Below are positions 10,853-22,074 of a DNA stretch of 64,000 nucleotides, piece after piece. The translations under genes were made by a program, and so were the position numbers. This stretch comes from Diploptera punctata. Its lineage: Eukaryota > Arthropoda > Insecta > Blattodea > Blaberidae. Under the pieces are notes generated by a model, which was not told the origin of the DNA, ran no database searches, and was given only the letters and a program-made list of their open reading frames with translations. The stretch spans positions 3,491,501 through 3,555,500 of the forward strand of contig JASPKZ010000419.1 in assembly GCA_030220185.1 (NCBI GenBank), given 5' to 3'. Each line of letters begins with the position of its first letter. The stretch's first letter is position 1.

Positions 10853-11524
10853 TTACTGTAATATGTTTTCTGCTGCTAATTTTCATTAAGTCTTTACAAA
10901 GCCTTTACTTGGATGGGAAAGGCCATTCAATTTTGCTCCAATGTAGGCTGAGATTATGTTACGAGCCTGAAATCTTCAGACTCGGAATCCATGACTTTAA
11001 GTTTCTCCCAGAAAACTTTTTGTTTTCTAGGATTCATCCATCCTAATAATATATCGACCCCAGCCAGATTTTAACCCTTGACTCTTGGGACGAGCAACTT
11101 AATCCCCAGATCACAAGCCGGATATTGAGATATATACTATTTTATAATCTTTTGTTAGAATCATATAAGCAGAATTCAGTAGTTTATGTTTTTCTCTTCA
11201 AGTTTTTTTTAAGATTTCTGCCACAAAAAAAAAATAAGATGACTGCAAATTAAATTTCCTTGTGAGAAAATAAGTAAATATGTTCCAGGTAACTGCCATT
11301 AATAATATTCACAAATGCAATCCTAATAGGCACGTTGCAATTCTATATATTAAATGTTTGTCTCATGATATTGGTCAAATTATGTGTAGTTTTACTGTAC
11401 AGATAGAAATATTGTAAATGCATTATAAATTCTCACATGCCTGTGCTGCACCCTCCCTTCTAGCCACTATTATGCCATGACTTACTTGTTGTAGTCAGAA
11501 ATCCAAAGATTCATTAATTCACCT
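10853..11524. other. No gene; one tRNA-like stretch
   Basis: No coding signal. About 11050-11125 on the minus strand (GGGTTAAAATCTGGCTGGGG) resembles a B box and may be a decayed SINE head. Poly(A)-type runs occur near 11228. Confidence 0.3.
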
Positions 11525-11535
11525 ATAATGAATAT

Positions 11536-11885
11536 CCATCTGCCCGAAGGCAGGTCCTTCACTGCAATCATAGCATTTTCATGCTATGCTTGCAGCTTTA
11601 CTAGGGAATTGTGTAGGTGTGGTAGCTTCCCGTTGCTTTCCACACCGGTGAAGGATGATGGTGATGATGATGGTAATGACAAGGATGATGATGATGACAA
11701 GGATGATGATGATGGCCATATGATTTCGGGGACCGTTTGGACCTTAAAGTTTTCCTGAAATTTGTCTTACAGGTGAGGAAAAACCCCGATAAAAACCTCA
11801 CCAGAAAAACTGCCCCGACCGGGGATCGAACCCGGGCCCGCTGCGTGACAAGGCAGCACGCTACCTCGAGACCACAGCAGTGGAC
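11536..11885 (-). mobile_element. tRNA-derived SINE family S, copy 1 (full length)
   Basis: On the minus strand the head reads TGGTCTCGAGGTAGCGTGC (A box region) and GGTTCGATCCCCGGTC (B box), the internal RNA polymerase III promoter of a tRNA-like gene. The body contains TTTTCCTCACCTGTAAGACA, a polymorphic (CAT/CCT) tract, and ends with CCTGCCTTCGGGCAGATGG. Perfect 11-bp target duplications ATAATGAATAT flank it (11525-11535 and 11886-11896). It is one of five copies in the window and the best defined. Confidence 0.92.
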
Positions 11886-11969
11886 ATAATGAATATAAAT
11901 TATCTGAAATGTATTTATACATCTGCAAAGAAAGTGTTTATTTAAAGTTTTATTTGTAATATACACCAC

Positions 11970-12130
11970 GGCTATGGTCTCGGGCTAGCATCACTGTTTT
12001 GTTTGCAGAGGGCCTGAGTTTGATCCCCAGTCATGACAGATTTCCTGGATGATGGTTTTATTGATGGTTTCTCTGAACCTGTACGACAAATGTTAGGAAA
12101 CTTTAAGGCCTAAACAATCTGTGATCATCA
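11970..12130 (+). mobile_element. tRNA-derived SINE head, diverged relative of family S
   Basis: CTATGGTCTCGGGCTAGCAT followed by GAGTTTGATCCCCAGTCATG is an A-box/B-box pair, and ACCTGTACGACAAATGTTAG parallels the body of family S (ACCTGTAAGACAAATGTCAG). It lies 85 bp from copy 1. The 3' end is unclear and no target duplication is seen. Confidence 0.55.
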
Positions 12131-12899
12131 TATTCGCCAGGTTTAGTATGAATGTGAGTGAATTGTGCATCTTGTCTTAAATATTTGTGTTGTCTTGGGG
12201 CAGGTCCTGGATTGGAGGTCCTCAGTAACCATGTGTGATCCAAAGTCTCTCTCTCTCCCAACCTATAAGATATGAGGTTAAATTACAATAGAGAAGAGAA
12301 GATCTGTATAATATATGTGTGTGTTCCAAAGCCACCTGGTGCACCTTTCATGCTTTGGGTTTCATCATATTATGTAGAAAAATAGCTTTAATGTGGTCTA
12401 TTTTTATTTTACGTAGGTTATGTTTACTTTTATTGTGTATAATATAAGCATGTTGAATATCCATTGTATAATTTTTTATAATAAAGTAATGTATGAGTAA
12501 TATGTTTTTATTAAATGTACATAACTAGTACCAATAAATTACTCCTCAGAAGGTTGTCCCTAAAGAAAATCTGAAATCTACTGTCTTATGATTGGTTGTT
12601 TCACAAAGGACTACAGTTTCTATCAATAACAAATTTGTCAAAAATATGATAGAAAATTTGAGATGATATAATTATGTTAAAAACATATAAACGTTCAAAT
12701 TTGTTTTATCTGCATTATGTTAGTTCAAATTGTGAAAGAAATCAATCATAAAATACAAATGAAAAAAACATATAGTGGTGGTTTTTAAGTCGACCATCAA
12801 AAATTTACTTTAAAAGCAGTCTTCTAATAGGGGATATCTCCTCATCCTGAATACAATCTGGACCTTTACACCATAATTGGAAAATGTTAACATTCTTCT
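12131..12899. other. No recognisable gene
   Basis: AT-rich with long A/T runs. No domain, inverted repeat or splice-bounded frame was recognised. Confidence 0.45.
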
Positions 12900-13245
12900 T
12901 CTTTATTAGGAATTTCTTTATAATACAGTAGTTTTCCTACAACCCATTGTAAATTTTACTCCTCCATAAATCCCTATTCTCTGCATCACACTCTGTTATC
13001 CTCTCGACACTATACTCCTATTATGCACTCCTTGAATTCACTTTCTTTTGATCTCCCTTTTCTTCTGTTGCCCTCCGCTTCAAGATTTAATATCATCTTA
13101 GGATCCTGTCATCTGACATTCTCTTTGTGACCAAACCATTTTAGGCTTCTTGAATAACTTGTAGAATGTCTTTTTGAACATCTATTACTAGCATTTCTAA
13201 TTTTGTCTCTTTTTGAATTTCTAGAAATCCTCCTCCAAAATTGCA
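12900..13245 (-). pseudogene. LINE C-terminal fragment (RTE-like tail)
   Basis: On the minus strand: KRDKIRNASNRCSKRH, then RSLKWFGHKERMSDDRI and LNLEAEGNRRKGRSKE, the (L/W)KWFGHVxRMxxDRIP...GxRxxGRPK signature at the end of many insect LINE ORF2 proteins. Stops and shifts interrupt it. There is no RT core. It lies inside the Harbinger element. Confidence 0.55.
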
Positions 13246-14774
13246 TCTGTCGCCTATAGTTTATGTATAGTTATGCTCTCTGCTTAATGTCCAATATAGT
13301 ATAGGGATTTCCAGCCAACCTGGACTCTGCCTGTCACAAGCCAGGAGAAATGGCGAGTGATGGAGGAATAACACCTCTTTAAAAAACCAGGGTTCATTCT
13401 GGCCTGGATGATAGTACTTTGTGACAGCTCCTTGCTAGGATACGGCAACTGCTGCCTTGTAAGGATATGTTGGTTCGTCAAAGCCTAGAGGAAGGAAACC
13501 TTGAACAAAAATCATCTGGTCCTCCAGGTTGGGGATTATAACAATGGCCCAGCTCCCCATTTTATGGAGAAAAATTAACTATGCTAAAAAAATTGATGTG
13601 AAGAAAATATCAACATCTGAATATAATTTATTGCAAGCACATTAATACTACTGAGTTCAGGTGAGATAATTTATTTGAGCAGAGGTTGCTGTTACTAATT
13701 TAACTATCATTTAAATATGTACAAATTGAAGACTAAACTCATATATCAATAGCTATCATAGAAAGATTCTGAATTTACAAACCAAATGTCTTGCATAGTT
13801 AGGCCTAAATAGGAAAAAAAATGTTAATATTTTTATTCTCAATTGTTGTATTATTAGATTTCAATGGGATACAGGATTTAAATAACTACTATTCTACCCC
13901 TCTGGCACACAGTGACAAGAATATAGCCTTCATTAGGTTTATTACATAATATGAGCAAATACAGGCAGTAAGACATTTATAAACTTATCAAAAGCATCGG
14001 CGTTGGTTGGGAAGAGAGAGAGAGTCATCTTATAGAGGATCAGAATATATAGTCATAGGAATAATCCTTTCCAAGTAATTGTGATTGGTTTCAAAGAGTA
14101 GTTGTATGCAGAAATTTCGCTATATTATAATACAGTAAAGAGATCTCAACACAGAATGGACAAAAATTTAATAAAGCAACTTCATTTTGGAAAAAATGCA
14201 ATAATACAAAAAAATCATACTAACTTAAAATTAACAGAAATTCACACTGGGCTATTTTTATGCAGTTTATTTCTAGTGTGCCTACATGTAAAAAAAAATA
14301 GAGATTCTTATAATTGGTCAATTTCCAACAAAATAGGCATAGATTACATAGAAAAAAATATCAAAATAACCAAGTAGGTTTATATATAACATAAGACAAT
14401 TTACTTGCCTTCAGTCAACTGATGACTATCTTAAATTAAAAATTCAGTTAATCAAAAAACAAATCTTGGTACTTATAATAGCTATTTATAGCTAGAGCGA
14501 GGAATTATATGAAGAAAATTATAAGAAAATATGAAATCGTAAAGACAAAATATGAAAATTATGACACAAAAATATAATGAAGCTACTATTTTCTAAACTT
14601 TTTACATATATTTATATGCATAGACGCACTACCACTTATAAGTGTACATACAGCACAAACAGAACTTATTTATAGCACAAGAAATCAAAATGTTCACTGT
14701 ATTTTGATTATAATTTTTCATTATTTTTGACCCAATATAAAATATCATATTCATGATCTGAAACAATTTTAATG
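13246..14774. other. No clear gene; possible LINE leader at 13280-13560
   Basis: The GC-richer segment 13280-13560 reads MLVRQSLEEGNLEQKSSG then PPGWGL on the plus strand (about 13469-13540), a phrase I associate with leader peptides before LINE endonucleases. Its TCCTCCAGGTTGGGGATTA resembles TTCTCCGGGTGGGGACTAC in the 5' leader of the LINE at 58100. This is weak. The rest (13560-14774) is AT-rich without recognisable features. Confidence 0.25.
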
Positions 14775-15060
14775 GATCATACCATAGCATAGTTGTATAA
14801 GGAAACGTGGTACAAACAGGGAAGTCGTGAGTTCGAGTCTTGATATGGTCAAGATTTTTAGCTGGACCAGACCTTCTGATGGCATTGTAGACCTGGGATC
14901 GACTCAGATCCTAATGGAAGTGAGTACTATATGCATGTTCTGGGCACAAATGCAGCCATCAGGCAGATCTGACAACCCGGCAGACATCTAGTGCCTCTTG
15001 TCTAGAAATATGGAAAATTCAACATGCCACTACCCCAAAGGCCTCCCAAGACTGTAGTGG
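14775..15060 (+). mobile_element. Possible tRNA-derived SINE
   Basis: GTCGTGAGTTCGAGTCTTGA (about 14824-14843) looks like a B box, and CATAGTTGTATAAGGAAACG upstream could be an A box region. The GC-richer body (GACCTGGGATCGACTCAGAT, then AACCCGGCAGACATCTAGTG) contrasts with AT-rich flanks. No second copy or target duplication was found. Confidence 0.35.
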
Positions 15061-16889
15061 AATTATTTCATAAATCAAATCTGAGAGTTTATATATAATA
15101 GAATTAATTAATGTATTGAATGATTTTTAATTATAAAATTTAAACATATGCAAGAAACAAAACATTGCAACCCAAACTAACAGGTTTCCATGAAATATAG
15201 CACTGACAAAGTTTAGAGCAGGTACCGGTATAGTTTGGGTTATTGCTATCTTTACATTGCATGAAGATATTAAATTCATGTAGATGCAAATGTAACAATA
15301 ACATTAAATTGGACGATTTAGAATACAAGTAAACCATTCCACTATGTCATATTTGGAGAGACAAGATGTTAAAAGTTATTAGTCCATAATTGAATCGAGG
15401 GATTGTTTCAGAACTCTCTTTGCAATTACAGTTACATTTAATATTGAACTATAAACATGGCGAAATTTAGTTAGAATTATTTTAACGTTAGTTTTTTTGT
15501 ATATATGAAATAGGTCTTGCATAGTGTCTAGTCTTGGTCTACTTGTGCTATGAACAATCAAATTGTCAATTATTAATTTTGTTCATAACACATAGATAGG
15601 ATTTTTTAAAAATATTTTGTGATAGTAAACTATACAGCCTATCTGTCAGAATTGTTTTGCAGAATGAAAAATTATGCTCAACATCACATGATGTTATGGG
15701 AGGATACTCGTATCATGCTATATTTGATACTTTGATGTAAGTGAGAAAAATGCTGGCCTAACCTACATCAACGTTACTAATTTCACAAAGCACTGCTTCA
15801 AGTTTCTTACATTTCAATTCTGTAATCTGTTCACAGAGTAAAGACTGTCCTCAGGTAGCAAGAACGAACTGACAGCTACCTGACTACAGAAAATTCCAAT
15901 ATTGTTATTCTACTTATTCATCTAGGCTCATGATCTTGTTCTGGGGGACAAAAAACTCCATCGAACTTGTCACTCTGTGACTCATCATCCAATTATTTGC
16001 TTTTATACAGATACTGAAAAATTTTCACTTGTCTACCACATTACATTGTCAAAAATTACACAAATACATTCATTTCAAAAATATTTTAATGAATTCCTAG
16101 AACTTTTATTGAAAAAAAAAATATCGGAATTTGAAAGTTGAAAAATATGGAGGAGTATGAAATTTTCACTAAAATATGAACATTTTGTTAAAATATTATG
16201 AAATATGAAGTTCTTTGTTGGTCTTATTTGATTCTGCATATCATAAAATGTAAAGATACTTAACCTCAGCGCTCTCTGACAAATAGTTTAAACATGAAAT
16301 TTTATAAAATTCCTCTCTCTATTTATAACAAATATGAGAAAGTTTGAATTTCATATAATTAAACATCGCATTACTTTTTAAATTTTGGTGTGTGCGTGTA
16401 TTATACCGTACATATATTTCACAAAACTATTACTACGTGTAGGCCTAATTACATTGAATTGTTATAATATTAAACAAACTTCAAAGAAATAAAAATAATA
16501 TTAAAATGAATAACACGAAAATGGAAACTAACCCAATTTATTTAAAACTACGTACATCTACACTAATTTATAATATTGAAAATAAACTATAATATAGTAT
16601 AAAATTAATTATATCAGAATTGAAAACATTGATGCAGTATGGATAAATAATGAAAGCAGACGAATTTTTGCTATTGTGAAATAAGAAAACATAAGAAAAA
16701 TGATGCGCGGATACCCAATTCAGCCAACATAATACGGAGGGAAATTGGAATTCATTATCAACATAACTGAAAAGTTAAGTTAAAACCGGTATAAGCAACT
16801 GGCGGTTAAAAGCAGGTGGTACAACGCATATTGACTTTGTACTCCTGCTAGCCTTAAGCGTCAGATGACTAACTGGGGAGTTAACCTGA
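15061..16889. other. No recognisable gene (right part of Harbinger element)
   Basis: AT-rich. The last 120 bases (about 16770-16889) are GC-richer and mirror the left subterminal region of the Harbinger element through GCGTTGTACCAC on the minus strand. No coding exon recognised. Confidence 0.45.
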
Positions 16890-16907
16890 AGTTCGTACAA
16901 CCGGCCC
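16890..16907 (-). repeat. Right terminal inverted repeat of the Harbinger element
   Basis: Reverse complement GGGCCGGTTGTACGAACT matches the left tip at 15 of 18 bases and is followed by TAA (16908-16910). Confidence 0.65.
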
Positions 16908-16958
16908 TAAGTGAGAAATTGTAGCATTATTAATTCCTAGAATTACTAATTTGGTTAT

Positions 16959-17098
16959 TATTTGGGAGCACACAATAAGCTTTTGTTATGCAGTGGTTAA
17001 CGGTAACTCAAGGGTTGGCAGGTATATGTATTTGGGACCACACAATAAGCTTTTGTTATGCAGTGGTTAACGGTAACTCAAGGGTTGGCAGGTATATG
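16959..17098 (+). repeat. 70-bp tandem duplication in the LTR U3
   Basis: The unit beginning TATTTGGGAGCACACAATAA and ending GGCAGGTATATG occurs twice, at 16959 and 17029, differing at one base (GAG/GAC). The same two units occur in the 3' LTR from about 21301, so the duplication predates insertion and belongs to the source element. Duplicated U3 blocks often act as enhancer repeats in LTR elements; that role is inferred. Confidence 0.88.
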
Positions 17099-17239
17099 TA
17101 CCTGGCTATAAATGAAAGTAATGTTTATTATAAAAGGGTAAATTTGATTGACGTGTTGACAATACATTTTGTAAAAGGAATACTTGAGCCAATTTAAAAC
17201 GTCCTTTGAAAATTAATATAAAAGGCCAAGAAATTTTAT

Positions 17240-17400
17240 TGTTAACACAGTGTGGTCAATAACTCATACACACGCACACACCCAGTGTGGTTAGTCGCGC
17301 TAATACGATCACAGTGTGTGGCCTGTAGCTCTCATACACACGCGCAGTGTGGCTGGTGGCGCATACGAGTACATACAGTGTGGCCAGTGGCTACCTTACG
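17240..17400 (+). promoter_or_regulatory. CAGTGTGG motif array in the LTR
   Basis: CAGTGTGG or CAGTGTGTGG occurs five times (near 17249, 17282, 17311, 17346 and 17370), spaced about 25-37 bp, each followed by YY-GT/CT-like sequence and several preceded by CATACACAC or TACATA. The array is conserved in the 3' LTR (21590-21730). Its position fits a regulatory module. The binding factor is unknown. Confidence 0.5.
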
Positions 17401-18023
17401 AAAACAGAGTGGGCTAGTTTATCGTATTACTACTATTCGGAGGAGTGTTGCTCCTATATTATTACCTAAAAGTGCGAATCAATCTATCGTACGTAAATAT
17501 ACTAAGGAGTCTAGATTTGCTCAATCGTTTACAATATTAATTAATTACTTTTCAATACTGTGTTGCTTCACAAAACAAACCCTCTTTTAAATTACACTAC
17601 CTCACTATCGTATATAAGAGCATTGCCGCATATGTCGCAGCCAACGGTGTGACTCGAACATTAGTTTAATCGCCGAGTGATAGACATAAATAAATCTTTG
17701 ACAGTGTGATCGAGAAAACCAGGTGACTGTGACCAACACGACGCCAGATACAGTGTGGATGAAAGGTGAAGGAACCAGAATTAGCTGCAGACGCAGAGCT
17801 GCGAGGAAACAGACGCAGATCTACGAGGAACCAGACGCAGATCGAATCAACTGAAGATAGCGTCATCAGTGGACGCGTAAGTCAAAAAGAAAAAAATAAT
17901 ATAATTAAATAGATAAAATCTTTTTTGAGTGATAAATAATACAATATAACCTATGTGTTTAAAATCTAGAGATGAAACAAATGTAAGAAGATATATGTAT
18001 AATTGGACATTCCATAAAAGTAA

Positions 18024-20047
18024 ATGATACTCAGAAATCATAAGACGTTGATTAGCCAAAAGTCAAAAGTTAGCAATATGGAAAATATTAATTTAAATAA
18101 TGAGTTCGCGCAACGACAGGGCAGTATGGAATCTCCAATTACAACTGATGTATGTGTAAATGAGGTTCGTTGTGGAAGCTCCATGCCGGTAACCCAAGAA
18201 AGTAATAAAAATGCCCCGAGTAATATTAATGAAACTCGAGAATCGCCAATGCAAAATAGTTCCCAGATAAATTTTTAATATCTGTTACAAGTAATACAAA
18301 CGGAAAATAAGTCATTGAAAGATGAATTAATTGAGTCGATTGAGTCAGTAAGAACCGAAATGGAGCAAAACAATAAGATAATGAGCGAGAAATTGAACAG
18401 AGTTGTATACAACATGACCGAGAAATTAGTCACGGTTGATAATGCAGTTCAGAACCTCAATACGACGGTTAATAATTTAAAAACGAAACCGTCCAAGTTG
18501 TACTGGCTAATGAGTCTAGAGAACGAACGGAACAAATTGTAAAATGCGGGAGGAATTGAGAAGCAAAATAAAGTATCAAGAAAATAAAATAAAGTCAATG
18601 GAAAATAACCAAAAAGAATCCGAAATAACGATAACTAATCACATTAAAGAGATAAAGAAACTCGTGGAGCGCAATAATGAACTGGTAAATACAAAATTGT
18701 CGAGTTTTGGAGACGTAATGGGACAGGTACAAGGTCTGGACAAAAAAATAAATACGATTGCTGAAAAATGTAACAAATACTCACGCGATGCAACAATTGA
18801 ACCAAACAACTTGGAATTTTCGTGCTCGGAAAATACAGAGGTTAGGAACGAACCAGCTGACTTAACCCCTGAGGATATACGAATGTTAAGTCCGGCAGTT
18901 CAATCCACTAGTGATATAGCAGAAAGAAGTGTATGTACAAGTCTCACGATGCCCCAGTTCCAATCATAACTGTTGGATATACCATTGCCCAAATATGACC
19001 CCAAAGACGATGATAACCCTATACAATTTTTAGAAGAGTTGGATAATTATTTGAAAATTAAAATGATCCCGACTCACCATTATAAGTATGTAATCCGTAA
19101 GTGTCTGGTAAATTATGCGCTTAGTTGGGTAGAAGTGACCCTTACAAGTGACACAGAGTATGAAACCTTTAAACGCGCGCGTTCCTTAACAATTTTATTA
19201 ATGCTGAACGGCAGATGAGAATCCGTAATGAATTACGCAATGGGATATTCACAGGAGATAACGGCGTTACATTCTCCGAGTATTTCCTGACGCTAGCGAA
19301 AAAGGCAAAACTGTTATCGCCCCCACCGTCAGAGGCTGAGTTAATACAGATGGCGATAAATCATTGCCCAGTATCAATAAAACCAAGCCTAATAGTTTCA
19401 AGAATAAGTGACATAAATCAAATGCTAGAGTTACTTCAAACTTTGGAACCTATATATGTAAAGACGGGGTAAATTATAGAGGAACGGAAGGAAATGGTAC
19501 CGATGGGAAGAAATTTAGTGTAGATAGACTCCTTAGTAAGAACTTAAATGTAGAACGAAGAGGCAGATAGGTACGTCAAGAGTAATTACAATTCCAGGGA
19601 GAATAGTTACGATTCTAGGAACCAGTATTATAAAAGAAATGAAAACAGGAACTATAAACAGAATAGACAAAATGAATACAGACGACCCAATAATAATGCA
19701 AATAGGCAAATAAATATGTGTAGTATACGCGGGGGTGCTAAGTGTACAGCATAGGCCCTTAGTAAATGGTAGAATTGTAGAAATGATAGCCGATGATCGG
19801 AGAAGTGGCCACAATTACGATAATTATGCTAGCACACAATAATCGTAATTCTCATTATAATTCTCAAGGAACTGAGAGCATGTCGAATAGAAATCATTCT
19901 AATGACACACGGGGCCATAACTCGAACTCAGGACCCATACCTAATGCACAGGATAACCTAAGCGCTCACGCGGTCCCCTTCGAGCCGCGAATGAGAACTA
20001 ATGAAAGTCACGATTTAGGAGATCGTGCGGCGGATCCTTTAAACTAA
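18024..20047 (+). pseudogene. gag polyprotein of the LTR retrotransposon, broken
   Basis: A likely start is the ATG at 18078 (MENINLNNEFAQ). The N-terminal part is Lys/Glu/Asn-rich with coiled-coil character (KDELIESIESVRTEMEQ; later ENKIKSMENNQKE). The capsid-like part reads PLPKYDPKDDDNPIQFLEEL, then YALSWVEV and SEYFLTLAKKAKLL, the layout of Gypsy-type retrotransposon gag (KFxGxxxNPxxFLxxLxxY). In-frame stops at 18276 and 18967 and frameshifts near 18540 and 19205 break it. The Asn/Arg-rich C-terminal part (to 20047) has no intact CCHC knuckle. In the family gag forms the particle that packages element RNA. Confidence 0.72.
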
Positions 20048-20276
20048 TATCGGACTCACTTAACAATGAATGAAGTGATGTCCTTAGCTTATCTTGTGAG
20101 CCCTTAAAACGGTCATCCCTCTGAATGTAAAAAGAAAAAAAAGTATGGCATGGTGTGAATGTAACAGCAAAATGTATGTTTTCAAGTGTCTAATGATACC
20201 GTAATTGAATAAAGTGTAAAAGAAAGTGTTGGAATAAACGGTAATACGTGTGTCTACAAATAAGTAAAGTGCAAAA

Positions 20277-20317
<41 letters not shown>

Positions 20318-21262
20318 GAAGAGGACTATTATATATTATTACTTTAAGTATAAGGATTTATATTTTGTATTTAAGCATTAAGAATTGTAAAAGATTGTAA
20401 ACAAAATGTGTTTAAATGTATTGAAAGTTGTACTGTTATAACGAGACAAAGGTGATAATTGTTTGGGTCACGTAATAGAACGGAAAATAGTAACAAACAG
20501 AAAAATATGCTGAAGGACTTTGGATTGTGAGGAGCGCGAGACGAGGGGTGTTCTTGGGAGACAAGAGGTATTCTAAAACAAACCCTAGAAAGAAAAGTTA
20601 TGTTAAGATAAGATCATCACTAATGAAAAATACACTGTAGGGTGAGGGGTTGTGAAAGAACATTTCTCAGGTATTTTTATGAGACGAGGGATTTTTTAAA
20701 ATACCCAACGTTACTAGAGGGGAGAAGAAAGGCGGTGAGTCTGAGGTCGAAGAGTCTGGTCGGAGCCCTCGGACAGCGAAGTCGCAAAGCAGGGCCAGCG
20801 CCCTGCTGGGCCTATTTCGGAATTATGTAAGTAGAGTTTTGTATTAGAGTATTTTCAATTCTCTCGGGAATGTCCAAAATCAAAGTATAATCTCCTATAA
20901 GCAAATATGAACCTATTACTAAATGGTGCTTCCAAGTTCTATCTTAAGTAATTTTCAAATGTAACCTACTGATATGTTTTCATAGATATATTAAAGTGTT
21001 TGGTAAACCGTGTCCATTGCTTCTTTCATGTCGAAGAATAATGTGTAAATTCCTATTAGAAGTCCTGTTCTCACTTCATGCATTCCTATAATTTCCTCGG
21101 CACGCTACCGCCTTTCGTAATAAGAATAAATAGATAAATAAAGAATAAAGAAATAAATCGAGTCAGTACATGTACCATGTTTTCAAAGAATGGTCAGAAA
21201 GTGGACGTTGAATCAAAGAAAAATATTCACAATTTTATGTCTTTGAATTCAAGAGGCATTTA
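20048..21262. other. LTR-element interior after gag, no pol seen
   Basis: Contains an (AT)n tract (20279-20314) and an Arg-rich open stretch at 20642-20830 (MRGCERTFLRYF) that I cannot assign. No YxDD, integrase HHCC or DDE-type motif could be found in any frame. Confidence 0.6.
20279..20314 (+). repeat. (AT)n microsatellite
   Basis: Pure dinucleotide repeat of about 36 bp. Confidence 0.9.
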
Positions 21263-21946
21263 TGTAGCATTAGTAATTCCTAGAATTACTAATTTGGTTA
21301 TTATTTGGGACCACACAATAAGCTTTTGATATGCAGTGGTTAACAGTAACTCAAGGTTTGGCAGGTATATGTATTTGGGACCACACAATAAGCTTTTGTT
21401 ATGCAGTGGTTAACGGTAACTCAAGGGTTGGCAGGTATATGTACCTGGCTAAGTGAAACTAATGTTTATTATAAAAGGTTAAATTTGATTGACATGTTGA
21501 CAATACATTTTGTAAAAGGAATACTTGAGCCAATTTAAAACGTCCTTGGAAAATTAATATAAAAGGCCAAGAAATTGTATTGTTAACACAATGTGGTCAA
21601 TAACTCATACACACGCACACACCCAGTGTGGTTAGTCGCGCTAATACGATCACAGTGTGCGGCCTGTTGCTCTCATACACACACGCAGTGTGGCTGGTGG
21701 CCCATACAAGTACATACAGTATGGCCAGTGGCTACCTTACGAAAACAGAGTGGGCTAGTTTATCGTATTACTAGTATTCGGAGGAGTCTGTTGCTCCTAT
21801 ATTATTACCTAAAAGTGCGAATCAATCTATCGTACGTAAATATACTAAGGAGTCTAGATTTTCTCAAGACATATTAATTCATTGTGTATTGTGTTGTTTA
21901 TAAGAAGTTCACAGAATAAACCCGTTTTAATTAACTACGCTAGTCA
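21263..21946 (+). repeat. 3' LTR
   Basis: Begins TGTAGCATTAGTAATTCC and ends CTACGCTAGTCA; it matches the 5' LTR including the internal 70-bp tandem units and CAGTGTGG array. Small indels near 21850-21900 relative to the 5' copy indicate age since insertion. Confidence 0.88.
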
Positions 21947-22074
21947 TTGTTACTGATCATCGAATTCCTTCTCCTTCACATCGGTAGAACCCAGAAATAG
22001 CTTAATCTGAAACACGCCCAACTAAAGAGATCCCCGTGCATGCCCTATAAAGTTTTGCCGCAAAATTTAAAACA

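Larger units (their letters stand above)
4969..16907 (+). mobile_element. PIF/Harbinger DNA transposon, about 12 kb, full of nested insertions
   Basis: The left tip GTGCCGGTTGTATCAACT and the reverse complement of the right tip GGGCCGGTTGTACGAACT match at 15 of 18 positions. Each is flanked by TAA (4966-4968 and 16908-16910), the 3-bp target duplication expected of PIF/Harbinger. Both ends also share a subterminal GCGTTGTACCAC (left about 5032-5043; right inverted at about 16822-16833). Inside are three Harbinger-like transposase exon pieces (5141-5325, 5839-5963, 9646-9734). The rest is intron-like sequence and later insertions: a MITE, an inverted-ended repeat, a Penelope-like fragment, SINEs and a LINE tail. 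The coding capacity is lost. Confidence 0.68.
16920..17604 (+). repeat. 5' LTR
   Basis: TG...CA ends and near-identity over most of its length with 21263-21946. It contains a 70-bp tandem duplication and a CAGTGTGG motif array, and diverges from the 3' LTR mainly in the last 100 bp. Confidence 0.88.
16920..21946 (+). mobile_element. LTR retrotransposon with gag but no recognisable pol
   Basis: Two direct repeats, 16920-17604 (685 bp) and 21263-21946 (684 bp), both begin TGTAGCATTA and end in CA, as LTRs should. The 3.66-kb interior holds a decayed gag (18024-20047) and nothing that reads as protease, reverse transcriptase, RNase H or integrase in the 1.2 kb after it. This is the layout of a gag-only non-autonomous LTR element that would depend on an autonomous relative. 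I could not identify a primer-binding site with confidence, and the polypurine tract before 21263 (AATTCAAGAGGCATTTA) is weak. No matching target duplication was found: left flank GAAAT, right flank TTGTT. It begins 9 bp beyond the Harbinger right TAA. Confidence 0.85.

Noticed and set aside
10690..11046. 118-codon plus-strand frame
   Set aside because: The first half reads through the inverted repeat pair; no domain and no splice context.
11800..11885. Possible functional tRNA gene
   Set aside because: The A and B boxes are in a SINE body with target duplications; there is no acceptor-stem pairing that I could read.
11601..11969. Minus-strand open frame rich in His and Pro (HHHHPCHHHH)
   Set aside because: It is the CAT/CCT tract and head of SINE family S read through, not a metal-binding protein.
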